64,000 nt of DNA from Paenibacillus oryzae. Lineage in GTDB: Bacteria > Bacillota > Bacilli > Paenibacillales > Paenibacillaceae. The translations under genes were made by a program, and so were the position numbers. This document shows positions 34,035-41,959 of the stretch, piece after piece. Within the stretch, counting starts at the first letter, position 1, and every line of letters begins with the position of its first letter. Where the stretch lies: positions 372,001-436,000 of the forward strand of contig NZ_LYPA01000064.1 in the NCBI RefSeq assembly GCF_001675045.1, written 5' to 3'. A model generated the notes under the pieces. It was not told the origin of the DNA. It searched no databases and saw only the letters and a program-made list of their open reading frames with translations.

Positions 34035-35072
34035 GTGACGACCAAACGCCCGATCAAGGTGCTGATTGTGGACGATTCCTTGCTGTTTCGCGAGGTAATC
34101 GACCGCGGCATCTCGACAGATCCGTATATTACAACCGTTCCCTCTGCTAAAGATCCATTCGACGCAAGAGACAAGCTGCTGCAATATCATCCCGATGTAA
34201 TGGTGTGCGACGTTGAAATGCCGCGTATGAACGGCATCGACTTCATCCGCCGTCTGCTCCCCCAATATCCGCTGCCGATTATCGTTGTAAGCGGGGCAAA
34301 TCAAGCTGTGCTTGATGCTATGTCAGCTGGCGCGGTGGAATTTGTGCCAAAGCCGGACATGAAATCAACGCAGGATGTTGGGCGATTTATACAGGAGCTG
34401 ATTGCAAAAATAAAAATAGCCGCCGGCTCAACAGTAAGCCGAAGCCGTCTGGCTTCAGCTCCGGCTGCCTCATCCCGCCAGCATGCGGCTGTGGACAAAT
34501 CCTTAGGCAAGGATCCATTAATTGCAATAGGCGCCTCCACCGGAGGAATTGAAGCCATTGATGTGCTTCTACGCTCCCTGCCTTCAACCATGCCGGGAAT
34601 TGTCATTGTTCAGCATATACCGCCGCAATTTTCGCGCATGTTCGCTGAACGTCTGAATGCCAGTTTGCCCTTTACTGTTCAGGAAGCAAAAGATGGCGAT
34701 TTGGTAAAGCCTGGGCATGTGTACATCGCTCCCGGCGATTTCCATATGGATGTTGTCAAAGCGGGCAGCACATTCAAAATTCGCTGTTACTCCGGGAGCA
34801 AGGTCAACGGGCATTGCCCCTCCATCGATATTCTTTTTCAATCGGTGGCCAAAGAAGCCGGCAATGCGGCCATTGGCATTATATTGACTGGAATGGGCTA
34901 TGACGGGGCCAGAGGCTTGCTGGCCATGCGCAGGCGTGGCGCTCGCACCTTGGCGCAGGACGAAGCTTCATCCGTCGTCTACGGTATGCCTAAGGCCGCT
35001 TTTGAGCTCGGGGCCGCGGAGAAACAAGTCCCCCTTTCAAAAATGAGTCAAACGCTTCTGTCCCTGATCTGA
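34035..35072 (+). CDS. cheB: Chemoreceptor methylesterase/response regulator CheB
   Basis: 345 residues from GTG 34035 with GGGAGG six bases upstream. Residues 5-125 form the receiver (VDDS acidic pair, acceptor Asp in VMVCDVEMPRMNG). After a linker, the CheB esterase domain (about 155-345) has the catalytic Ser in IGASTGGIEA, His in VQHIPPQF and Asp in GMGYDGARG. It is last in the operon before a strong terminator. No CheY, CheC, CheD or CheV is encoded nearby. Confidence 0.95.
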   Translation: MTTKRPIKVLIVDDSLLFREVIDRGISTDPYITTVPSAKDPFDARDKLLQYHPDVMVCDVEMPRMNGIDFIRRLLPQYPLPIIVVSGANQAVLDAMSAGAVEFVPKPDMKSTQDVGRFIQELIAKIKIAAGSTVSRSRLASAPAASSRQHAAVDKSLGKDPLIAIGASTGGIEAIDVLLRSLPSTMPGIVIVQHIPPQFSRMFAERLNASLPFTVQEAKDGDLVKPGHVYIAPGDFHMDVVKAGSTFKIRCYSGSKVNGHCPSIDILFQSVAKEAGNAAIGIILTGMGYDGARGLLAMRRRGARTLAQDEASSVVYGMPKAAFELGAAEKQVPLSKMSQTLLSLI

Positions 35073-35137
35073 TATTCCCAATCTGTAAAGTATCAAGGGA
35101 CCAAAGAAACGATTGTTACTTTATAGGAAATTATATC

Positions 35138-35175
35138 AAAAAGGATGTCTCAATGGGAGAAGACATCCTTTTTTT
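35138..35175. terminator. Strong bidirectional terminator after cheB
   Basis: AAAAAGGATGTCT and AGACATCCTTTTTTT form a stem with A and T runs on both sides, ending the che operon and suited to the convergent SRPBCC gene. Confidence 0.92.
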
Positions 35176-35269
35176 GTATCTTATTGTTCGCTTAATCATT
35201 GCTGTGAATCGGGAACACGCACAAAAAAGCGACTGCCCAATATATTCCAGGGCAGCCGCTTTTCCTTCT

Positions 35270-35782
35270 TTATCGCAACGTTTGCAAATAATCATCCAAA
35301 CGGCCAAGCGTTTCGTCAATGCCTTGCTCCATGCCCATCTCCAGCACCTGGCGGAGCGCTTCCTCCGAATCATAGCGAGCCTTGCTAATAAGCAAAGTCC
35401 GGTTGCCTTCCATCGGTTTAAATTCCCACACATTATGCGATGGCGGCATATTTTCAGCAATGTTGCCTTCCGCATCCGAGAAGTAATCTGTGTGTTGAAT
35501 TTCTTTAGGTGCGTCAATGCTTTTGTAAATGCTTTTTCCCCAGGATTCCATACCGAAAAATTCACCTTGACCTTCATCCTTGCAGGTCATGCAATAGTGC
35601 CAGACTCCTCCAGGACGAAAATCAACGGTGCAATACGTCAGCTCCCATCCACGAGGTCCCCACCAGTGCTTGAGATGCTCCGCTGAGGAATGTACTTCGA
35701 ATACAAGCTCTTGCGGCGCGTCAAATTCCCTCTCCAAAGTCAGCAACGTGCCTTCAACCTTCAGCTTTAATTTGTTTCCCAT
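35270..35782 (-). CDS. SRPBCC/AHSA1 domain protein
   Basis: 170 residues from ATG 35782 (GGAGGG site). START/AHSA1-like landmarks: LTLEREFDAPQELVFEVHSSAEHLKHWWGPRGWELTYCTVDFRPGGVWHYCM in sequence, then EVCHTDYFSDAEGN-like strand and the C-terminal helix DETLGRLDDYLQTLR. This hydrophobic-pocket fold is commonly encoded with ArsR regulators. It overlaps the upstream ArsR gene by 29 bp and is co-transcribed with it. The ligand is unknown. Confidence 0.9.
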   Translation of the reverse strand: MGNKLKLKVEGTLLTLEREFDAPQELVFEVHSSAEHLKHWWGPRGWELTYCTVDFRPGGVWHYCMTCKDEGQGEFFGMESWGKSIYKSIDAPKEIQHTDYFSDAEGNIAENMPPSHNVWEFKPMEGNRTLLISKARYDSEEALRQVLEMGMEQGIDETLGRLDDYLQTLR

Positions 35783-36131
35783 TTGGCGATCCCTCCGAGA
35801 TAACATGTTTGGTTTGCTCTTGTGCCTTGAGCTGCTGCAAATAGCGGTCGAGCCCGTCATAGCGCTCTCCCCATAAGGTGCGGTAGCTTTCAAGCCACTG
35901 GTCCATTTCTTGCAGCGGTTCGGTTCTTAACATGTACCTGCGCCGGTTGGCCTCTGCCTTGACCTCCACCAGACCGAAATCCAGCAGTGTTCGAAGATGC
36001 TTGGATGCCTGGGGCTGTCGAATGCTTAGCTTGACTGCAATGTCCCCTACAGTCATAGCGCTGCTTAGCAGCAGCTCAACAATGCGCAATCGGCTCGGAT
36101 CGGATAAAGCCTGGAAAATGCTTGCGTTCAT
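35754..36131 (-). CDS. ArsR-family regulator (SRPBCC-associated type)
   Basis: 125 residues starting at ATG 36131 (GGAG eight to nine bases upstream). The winged helix (IFQALSDPSRLRIVELLLSSAMTVGDIAVKLSIRQPQASKHLRTLLDFGLVEVKAEANRRRYML) lacks the metal-binding ELCVCDL cysteines, so it is probably not a metal sensor. The C-terminal extension (EMDQWLESYRTLWGERYDGLDRYLQQL) is typical of ArsR proteins paired with AHSA1 proteins. A palindromic site lies upstream at 36220-36244. Confidence 0.9.
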   Translation of the reverse strand: MNASIFQALSDPSRLRIVELLLSSAMTVGDIAVKLSIRQPQASKHLRTLLDFGLVEVKAEANRRRYMLRTEPLQEMDQWLESYRTLWGERYDGLDRYLQQLKAQEQTKHVISEGSPNGKQIKAEG

Positions 36132-36219
36132 TTCCATCCTCTCCTTCTTCCAAAGCCCGAGGCCGAAACAGCAGCATAAGACATCTGCCGTCACCCCTCA
36201 CAGGAAATATACCACACAA

Positions 36220-36244
36220 GGAATATTCCTGTAAAGGAATATTC
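36220..36244 (-). promoter_or_regulatory. Candidate ArsR operator (repeated GGAATATTCC)
   Basis: The palindrome GGAATATTCC (36220-36229) is followed after six bases by GGAATATTC (36236-36244). This gives two half-overlapping dyads 16 bp apart, 89 bp upstream of the ArsR start and just past the end of the chemoreceptor gene. Confidence 0.6.
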
Positions 36245-36255
36245 ACTGGAGGGAA

Positions 36256-37959
36256 TTAAATTTTAAATCTTTCAACCTGCGCCTGAAGCTTCTCGGCAAG
36301 GCTGGATAGCATCGCCGCCGAAGCGTCTACCTCCTCGGTTGCTGCAAGCTGCTCTTCCGATGCGGCTGACATGCTTTGCGCTCCTCCCACCGTTGTATTG
36401 GCGATTTCCACCAGCCTTTCCATTGCTTTAGCCAGCTTTTCAGCCTGCTGCGACAAGCTGACTGCATTGTCCGAAACCCCTTCAATCGCAAGCATGGTTT
36501 GACCGGCGGACTGTTCAATGCCGCCAAAGGCTTGTCCTGCGCTGCGGACAAGCTCCGTTCCTTTAGCTACCTCCGCGCTTGTTTCCTCCATGGTTATAGT
36601 CGCATTTTCCATTTGCCTCAATATTTGATTGATAAGCACGGAAATTTGTCCAACCGATTCTGCCGAACGCTCCGACAGCTTTCTGACGGAAGCGGCGACA
36701 ACCGCAAAGCCCCGTCCGTGCTCCCCGGCTCGCGCAGCTTCAATGGCGGCGTTAAGTGCCAGCAAATTGGTTTCTCCGGCAATAGCAGTAATAATATCCA
36801 GTATAGACTCGATTTCATGCGACAAGCTGTTTAAGTCATGTACAATCGCCGATAAAGCAGCAACCTTATTATATACGATGGCCATTTGATCATTGCTTAA
36901 CGCGATTGTTTTTCCGCCTTCATCCGCAAGAGCCGAGGAATGGGCGGCGACCTCCAAGACATGCTCGCTATTTCGCGCGATCTCTGTCAAGTGCTCCGAT
37001 ATGACGTGAATGCCATCCGAGCTGTCCTCCAGTTGATTAAGCTGCTGCTCGGCGCCATCTGTGAGCTCCTGAATGATGGAGACCGTTTGCTCGCTCGCCC
37101 TGCCTGTTTCCTGGGCTCCCGCTGACAGCTGAACGGACGAGGAAGCCACCTGGCCGGAAGCATGATTAACCTCCGCAATCAGCGTTCGCAGATTTTGTGT
37201 CATTTCATCAAAATCGCGCGCCAGGGAACCAATCTCATCCTTGCTGCGATAGTTCAACGGTTGAACGGTCAAATCTCCTTCCGACACGCGATGCACCCGG
37301 GCGCTTAATGCGGCGAGCGGCCTAATCCGGATTCCTATGTACAAATAAACAGCTGCGGCGGCCACAAAAAATACAACAGCACCTGTTATAAAGGGCATCT
37401 TTACAATATCCATCGTACGTTCATGAATAATAGAAGCGTCAAAGTTGATGGCCATCAAAGCAACGATTTCATTATTTGGATCATGAGCTTTATAAATGGG
37501 GCCATAGCCTGTCATCAGACTTGTGTTATCGAAGGTAAAAACGCTGGAGTACATGGAGTGTTTCCGGGATTTGATCATTTCTTGCGCATCTGGGTCAAAA
37601 AAGAAGGCGTCCCCGGCCTTGTATCCGCGAGCCTTCAAATTTTGATCAGCTGCAATGATAGTTCCGTCCAACGACAAAATAAATACTTCCTTGAACAATG
37701 ACTTATGCTCAACCGTCCAGTTCAGCCGTTCCTCCAAAGCGGCCAAGCCCGAACCGTCTCCTTTCAGTAGTGCTTCAATATCGCCGGGATTAACAAGACC
37801 CGTCGTAATGTTGGCGCAACCAACAAGCTCAATGCCAACCGCCGCCTCGACCTGCCGATAAGCCGTATTGTAGCTGAATATTCCGATTGCCGCGCCTACC
37901 AGCACCAAAAGCCCGATGATGGCGGTTGTAATTTTTTGAGCTAATCCCATACCGAACAC
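36256..37959 (-). CDS. Methyl-accepting chemotaxis protein with extracytoplasmic sensor
   Basis: GTG 37959 is preferred because AAGGGG lies nine bases before it; an ATG at 37986 has no ribosome site. About 567 residues: membrane helix (about 10-30), a Cache-like extracytoplasmic domain (about 35-190, with FILSLDGTIIAADQNLKARGYKAGDAFF and TGYGPIY), a second helix (about 195-215), HAMP (about 216-270) and the signalling coiled coil with tip [44 protein letters not shown]. It ends in a plain coil without a CheR-docking tail. It is transcribed away from the azoreductase gene, alone. Confidence 0.92.
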   Translation of the reverse strand: MFGMGLAQKITTAIIGLLVLVGAAIGIFSYNTAYRQVEAAVGIELVGCANITTGLVNPGDIEALLKGDGSGLAALEERLNWTVEHKSLFKEVFILSLDGTIIAADQNLKARGYKAGDAFFFDPDAQEMIKSRKHSMYSSVFTFDNTSLMTGYGPIYKAHDPNNEIVALMAINFDASIIHERTMDIVKMPFITGAVVFFVAAAAVYLYIGIRIRPLAALSARVHRVSEGDLTVQPLNYRSKDEIGSLARDFDEMTQNLRTLIAEVNHASGQVASSSVQLSAGAQETGRASEQTVSIIQELTDGAEQQLNQLEDSSDGIHVISEHLTEIARNSEHVLEVAAHSSALADEGGKTIALSNDQMAIVYNKVAALSAIVHDLNSLSHEIESILDIITAIAGETNLLALNAAIEAARAGEHGRGFAVVAASVRKLSERSAESVGQISVLINQILRQMENATITMEETSAEVAKGTELVRSAGQAFGGIEQSAGQTMLAIEGVSDNAVSLSQQAEKLAKAMERLVEIANTTVGGAQSMSAASEEQLAATEEVDASAAMLSSLAEKLQAQVERFKI

Positions 37960-38025
37960 ACAATCCATCCCCTTATGTTTATGCATGCCTATTATTATAA
38001 GGGTGAGCAGGGGACGGTAATTGTA

Positions 38026-38042
38026 ATTAATATCATATTAAT
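38026..38042. promoter_or_regulatory. AT palindrome upstream of the chemoreceptor gene
   Basis: ATTAATATCATATTAAT is a perfect 8-bp dyad around one base, in the 282-bp gap between the chemoreceptor and azoreductase genes. ACAAATATTTGT follows at 38046. Function unknown; no gene is seen in the rest of the gap. Confidence 0.35.
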
Positions 38043-38241
38043 GAACAAATATTTGTTGGTTTCATGCAGTTTTTTGCTATCCTTTCCAACAAAATTACGT
38101 TTGTGTTGTTTAAGCAATATTTTTTCTTTTTTGATGGTTGCGAAAAGGACCAAATCTGTTTACTATAAGCAATACAGGTTGGATTAGCGACATGTGTTGG
38201 TTTGACCTACAAACAGAGATTAAGAGGAGAGAAATCACATT

Positions 38242-38868
38242 ATGGCAAACGTTTTGGTAATTAAAGCTAACGATCGTCCCGCTGACCAAGCTGTTAGCGT
38301 TAAAATGTATGACGCTTTTGTTAAAAGCTATAAGGAAAGCCATTCCGGCGATAACGTAACGGAGCTTGATTTGTTCAAGGAAGCTCTTCCAGACTACGGC
38401 AATGTTGCCATGACCGGCCTTTTCAAGCTGAATGCAGGCATGGAGCCAACTGCCGAAGAGGCTCAAGGCGCTGCAACCGTTAAAAAATACCTGGACCTGT
38501 TCCTGGCTGCCGACAAAGTTGTATTTGCTTTCCCGACATGGAATACAGTTGTTCCGGCACCTCTGGTTAACTTCATCAGCTACATTTCCCAAGCTGGCGT
38601 TACGTTTAAATATACGGAAGCAGGCCCTGTTGGTTTGGCCGGCGACAAAAAAGTGCTTTTGCTGAACGCTCGCGGCAGCGACTACAGCTTGCCGCAAATG
38701 CAGCCATATGAAGTAGCTGTTAAATACGTAGCTACAGCTCTGAACCTTCTGGGCATTCAAAGCCCTGAAGTCATTGTTATCGAAGGCCATAATCAATATC
38801 CGGACCGTTCCGCTGAAATCGTTGCAGACGGCATTGCCAGAACAGCAGCAGCAGCTGCTTCGTTCTAA
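38242..38868 (+). CDS. azoR: FMN-dependent NADH-azoreductase
   Basis: 208 residues with the flavodoxin-like azoreductase fold: VLVIKANDRPADQAVSVKMYDAFV, the active region FAFPTWNTVVPAPLVNFISYISQAGVTFKYTEAGPVGLAGDKKVLLLNARG, and the C-terminal IEGHNQYPDRSAEIVADGI. It reduces azo compounds and quinones with NAD(P)H and protects against electrophile stress. A GAGGAG site lies 13-14 bases before ATG 38242, somewhat distant. It is a single gene with its own terminator. Confidence 0.95.
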   Translation: MANVLVIKANDRPADQAVSVKMYDAFVKSYKESHSGDNVTELDLFKEALPDYGNVAMTGLFKLNAGMEPTAEEAQGAATVKKYLDLFLAADKVVFAFPTWNTVVPAPLVNFISYISQAGVTFKYTEAGPVGLAGDKKVLLLNARGSDYSLPQMQPYEVAVKYVATALNLLGIQSPEVIVIEGHNQYPDRSAEIVADGIARTAAAAASF

Positions 38869-38892
38869 GTTTCCAATACCTCAATGCTTAAA

Positions 38893-38943
38893 AAAAGAAA
38901 ACAGTCTCCTCCTTCGCAAACGAAGAGCAGACTGTTTTCTTTT
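38893..38943. terminator. Bidirectional terminator between azoR and the oxidoreductase gene
   Basis: AAAAGAAAACAGTCT pairs with AGACTGTTTTCTTTT, with an inner CTTCG/CGAAG stem. A and T runs on both sides let it serve both convergent genes. Confidence 0.92.
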
Positions 38944-38945
38944 GT

Positions 38946-39530
38946 TTACAGGGATGTAAGCTTATCAGAAACTTCCGACAGATATTGCTTCAATACGGCT
39001 TGATCGGTATAACCGTTTATGCCGCCAAAGATCAGCTGCTCGGCAACCTCTATGCCAACAAATTCGTAAATGCCGGTACTGGACGTTTGTTTGAGCGAGT
39101 TCGTCATTCCCACGCCGTCATAATATTCTTTTGGCGAACCGTGCGTATTGATGATAACTCCTTTTTTACCGCCTAGCAGCTTGTCGATGCCGCCTGATTC
39201 ATTGTATTGATAAGCAAACCCATAGGAGAAGGCGCGGTCTACGTAACCTTTAATAATGGCAGGAAGACCGGTCCACCAGATGGGATAGATAAAAGTGATC
39301 AAATCCGCTTTTTTAATAAATTCTTGTTCTGCGGCAATATCGCTTGGCACGTTGCCTCCATGCAGCGCAGCCAGATCTTCTGAAGACAATACGGGGTTAA
39401 AGCCGAGCTTGTACAAATCGCGAACGACAACCTCGTGTCCCTTGGATTCCAAAGCGGAAACCGCCGTTTTCAGAATGGCCTCATTAAAGCTTCCTTCATT
39501 GGGATGTGCATATACTACCAGAACGTTCAT
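38946..39530 (-). CDS. Flavodoxin-fold NAD(P)H oxidoreductase (quinone reductase family)
   Basis: 194 residues: MNVLVVYAHPNEGSFNEAIL (phosphate-binding loop of the flavin), LITFIYPIWWTGLPAIIKGYVDRAFSYGFAYQY and GKKGVIINTHGSPKEYY, typical of NQO/MdaB/YwrO enzymes. It reduces quinones or related electrophiles using FMN or FAD. It lies downstream of an Rrf2 gene, with a perfect 19-bp dyad in between, so regulation by that Rrf2 protein is likely. Confidence 0.92.
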   Translation of the reverse strand: MNVLVVYAHPNEGSFNEAILKTAVSALESKGHEVVVRDLYKLGFNPVLSSEDLAALHGGNVPSDIAAEQEFIKKADLITFIYPIWWTGLPAIIKGYVDRAFSYGFAYQYNESGGIDKLLGGKKGVIINTHGSPKEYYDGVGMTNSLKQTSSTGIYEFVGIEVAEQLIFGGINGYTDQAVLKQYLSEVSDKLTSL

Positions 39531-39587
39531 AGATAAATGGCCTCCTTATGTGCATTCTCATAATGTGATGTCGTTTGACCTCACGAA

Positions 39588-39606
39588 TGTAACTATACTA
39601 GTTACA
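39588..39606 (-). promoter_or_regulatory. Candidate Rrf2 operator
   Basis: TGTAACTATACTAGTTACA is a near-perfect 19-bp dyad (TGTAACTA/TAGTTACA arms), located 58 bp upstream of the oxidoreductase start and 11 bp beyond the Rrf2 stop. Confidence 0.65.
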
Positions 39607-39616
39607 TTAAAAGCTG

Positions 39617-40045
39617 TCAAACCATTTTTGAACGTTTTTTTATTTCTTGCACCACATGCTCCAGCGTAGTTTGCGCCAAGGAACGTTCCAGCTCAGATTG
39701 GGCATGACTAAGCGAACCATGCAAAACATCCTGAATATTGGACCCTATCGGACAATCCGGATTGCTGTTTTGATGAATGGAGAACAAATCTTGTTTCTCC
39801 GGCGGCTCAACAGCCCGAAGCAAGTCCAGCAGCGTAATTTGTGAAACCGGCTTTAGCAGCCGGATTCCCGTTACGCCGGGACGCGATTCGATCAGCTTCG
39901 CCTTACCCAGCATACTCATTAGTTTACGGATAACGGCAGGATTTGTATTCACGCTGGAAGCGATATATTCGCTGGTAACCTGTCCTTCAAAGATATGAAC
40001 CATAGATAGGATATGCGCGGCAACAGTCATTCTGCTGCTGATCAT
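39617..40045 (-). CDS. Rrf2 family regulator (YwnA-like)
   Basis: 142 residues with an Rrf2 winged helix (RMTVAAHILSMVHIFEGQVTSEYIASSVNTNPAVIRKLMSMLGKAKLIESRPGVTGIRLLKP). Only one cysteine (PDCPIG) is seen in the effector region, so an IscR-type cluster is unlikely and a single-cysteine or YwnA-type redox switch is possible. It is the likely repressor of the downstream flavin oxidoreductase. Confidence 0.9.
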   Translation of the reverse strand: MISSRMTVAAHILSMVHIFEGQVTSEYIASSVNTNPAVIRKLMSMLGKAKLIESRPGVTGIRLLKPVSQITLLDLLRAVEPPEKQDLFSIHQNSNPDCPIGSNIQDVLHGSLSHAQSELERSLAQTTLEHVVQEIKKRSKMV

Positions 40046-40096
40046 GCAAGCACCCCCCTGTCATTTTCGTCATTGTATCCTCGCGCCAAATAGAAG

Positions 40097-40831
40097 TCAA
40101 CAAACCTCCCGTTCGCCCAAAAATAAAAGCAGCGCCAAAAGCGGCATTGCGCAGCCGATCCAGACCGATAATCCCCAGCCGAATACGGCGGTCAACAGGG
40201 CCGCAAAGGTTAGCGGGCGGATCAAGCCTCTGTCGGCATAACGCCCCACAATTGGAGCCGCTGCAGCACCGCCAACGCCAACCAGAGCAAAAAAGGCAAT
40301 CCCTTTCTGCGACAAGCCATAAGCATCTGACAGATAAAGCGGCGCCGCCGTCCAAAAGAGACTAAAGGCGCCAAACAGGCTGGCCTGGCACAGGGCTCTT
40401 CGCCGCAGCACCGGAGTCTCCTTCAGCAGAGTCCACAAGGAAGCAAGCAGTTTTCCATAGCTGCTCCCGATGGAGGGCTGCCTCTCTGGAAGTGCAGAGA
40501 TCAACAAAACAGCCAACAATGCGGAGACAGCCGCAGAGCCCATAAAAAGCGGACGCCAGCCCCATTCATCGGCAACCAGGCTGGCCACGGGGCGAGCCAG
40601 CATAATACCAAGCAGCAATCCGCTCATGACCTTGCCCACGACGCGGCCGCGTTGATCCTCAGGAGCCAAATACGCAGCAAACGGCACAAGCACCTGGGCA
40701 ACGACCGAACCAAGGCCAATCAGCAGCGATGATGCCAAAAACATCGTTGCATTCGGCGACCATGCCGCACCAAGCAGCGCCATGACCGCAAGGGCCAGAG
40801 AAGCCGACACAAGAGTCCGGTTTTCTACCCT
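40097..40831 (-). pseudogene. MFS transporter remnant, truncated at both ends
   Basis: Reading from about 40831, RVENRTLVSASLALAVMALLGAAWSPN begins in the loop after transmembrane helix 2 of a major-facilitator drug/arabinose-type exporter. It continues through helices 3-9 or so (AYLAPEDQRGRVVGKVMSGLLLGIMLARP is the characteristic cytoplasmic loop). The first two helices are missing; the frame upstream is antisense of the TetR gene and not MFS. The end (LALLLFLGEREVC) is also short of the usual final helices. A deletion at about 40830-40840 removed the start and control region. Confidence 0.8.
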
Positions 40832-41402
40832 TTTCAGACGAGGAAGACCCCGCAGCATAAAAACTAAAGAAAACATTCTGTCGGCATCATATGAGCTGCT
40901 GCTTGAAAGTGGCTTTGACAATGTCACAATTGAAAAAATCGCGGAACGCGCCGGGGTTGGCAAAGCGAGCATTTACAAATGGTGGCCGAATAAAGCGGCC
41001 GTTATTATGGACGGTTTTTTTGCCGCTGCGGCAGACCGGCTTCCCTTGCCCGATTTCGGTACGGCGGTGGAGGACATTTACGTCCATGCTTCAGGGCTGT
41101 GCCGGTTTATAAGCAGTGCAGAGGGGAAAATGATTACAGAAATTATCGGCCAGGGGCAGATGGACGCCGCTCTTGCCGAAGCATACCGGACACGTTACAT
41201 TGTGCCGCGCCGGCTGGAGGCGATTCAATTATTGGAGCGTGGAGTGCAGAGGGGCGAGCTTAGGGAAAACCTGGACAAGGAATTAAGCGTTGATTTGCTG
41301 TACGGTCCCATTTTCTACCGCCTTCTTGTCACCGGCGAACCCATTGACGACTTTTATGTCAGATCCATTGTTGATGAGGTTTTTAAAGGTTTTCGTTCTT
41401 AA
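40782..41402 (+). CDS. TetR family regulator with rearranged N-terminus
   Basis: From about residue 19 (RRGRPRSIKTKENILSASYELLLESGFDNVTIEKIAERAGVGKASIYKWWPNKAAV) this is a normal TetR helix-turn-helix, followed by a TetR_C_11-like ligand domain to the end. The first 18 residues and the ATG 40782 lie inside the antisense MFS remnant. The native start and ribosome site are gone, so expression is doubtful. No Shine-Dalgarno precedes 40782. It originally was probably the divergent repressor of the MFS gene. Confidence 0.65.
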   Translation: MTARAREADTRVRFSTLFRRGRPRSIKTKENILSASYELLLESGFDNVTIEKIAERAGVGKASIYKWWPNKAAVIMDGFFAAAADRLPLPDFGTAVEDIYVHASGLCRFISSAEGKMITEIIGQGQMDAALAEAYRTRYIVPRRLEAIQLLERGVQRGELRENLDKELSVDLLYGPIFYRLLVTGEPIDDFYVRSIVDEVFKGFRS

Positions 41403-41423
41403 CGGGCCACGTTCAAGGATGAC

Positions 41424-41867
41424 TTAATCAACCCGTTTAATGGGCACAAAATAGTCCATCTGATTATAGCCCATCGCTTTGGCAGCCGTAGGCGGCGTTG
41501 GTATAGTACCCAGATAAACCCGGGAATCATCCTCGGCAAAACAGCCTTTTTCTTTTATAAATTGCTTGATTGCCGTAATTGTATCCGTACTGTCCTGACC
41601 GTCGATTTCGCTCGCGACCGCATACAAGCCGCCCGGAAAATCCACAACCTCAAAGCCTTCAGGCACCTGCATGCCTTCGCTGTGGACGTAATACCAGACA
41701 AAGCCGCCGCGTTCGTTGTCCTGCCACAAAAAGTCTTTGGGATAAATGCCGCGTTCCAGTGTGCTGAACCACTCGTCAAAGGCTTCAAGCTTGCCGTCGC
41801 CAAACATGCCGCATTGCGACGAGACCATTTTGCAGGGGGGAATTTCTAATACCCGAACATATTCCAT
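41424..41867 (-). CDS. GyrI-like small-molecule-binding protein
   Basis: 147 residues from ATG 41867 with GGAGGAG nine bases upstream; a longer frame to 41963 crosses the promoter region. It is a single GyrI-like domain (VRVLEIPPCKMVSSQCGMFGD, FVWYYVHSEGMQVPEGFEVVDFPGGLYAVASEIDG and MDYFVPIKRVD). Such stand-alone proteins bind hydrophobic or cationic compounds. It is the third GyrI domain in the window, and follows the SDR gene on the same strand by 92 bp. Confidence 0.88.
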   Translation of the reverse strand: MEYVRVLEIPPCKMVSSQCGMFGDGKLEAFDEWFSTLERGIYPKDFLWQDNERGGFVWYYVHSEGMQVPEGFEVVDFPGGLYAVASEIDGQDSTDTITAIKQFIKEKGCFAEDDSRVYLGTIPTPPTAAKAMGYNQMDYFVPIKRVD

Positions 41868-41959
41868 ATTCTCTTCTCCTCCGGACTGGAAATTGACGTC
41901 ATGACAGATAACGCTTTCACCACTATAAGTCAGTATTCTGAAAATGTCTGGAATATTTA

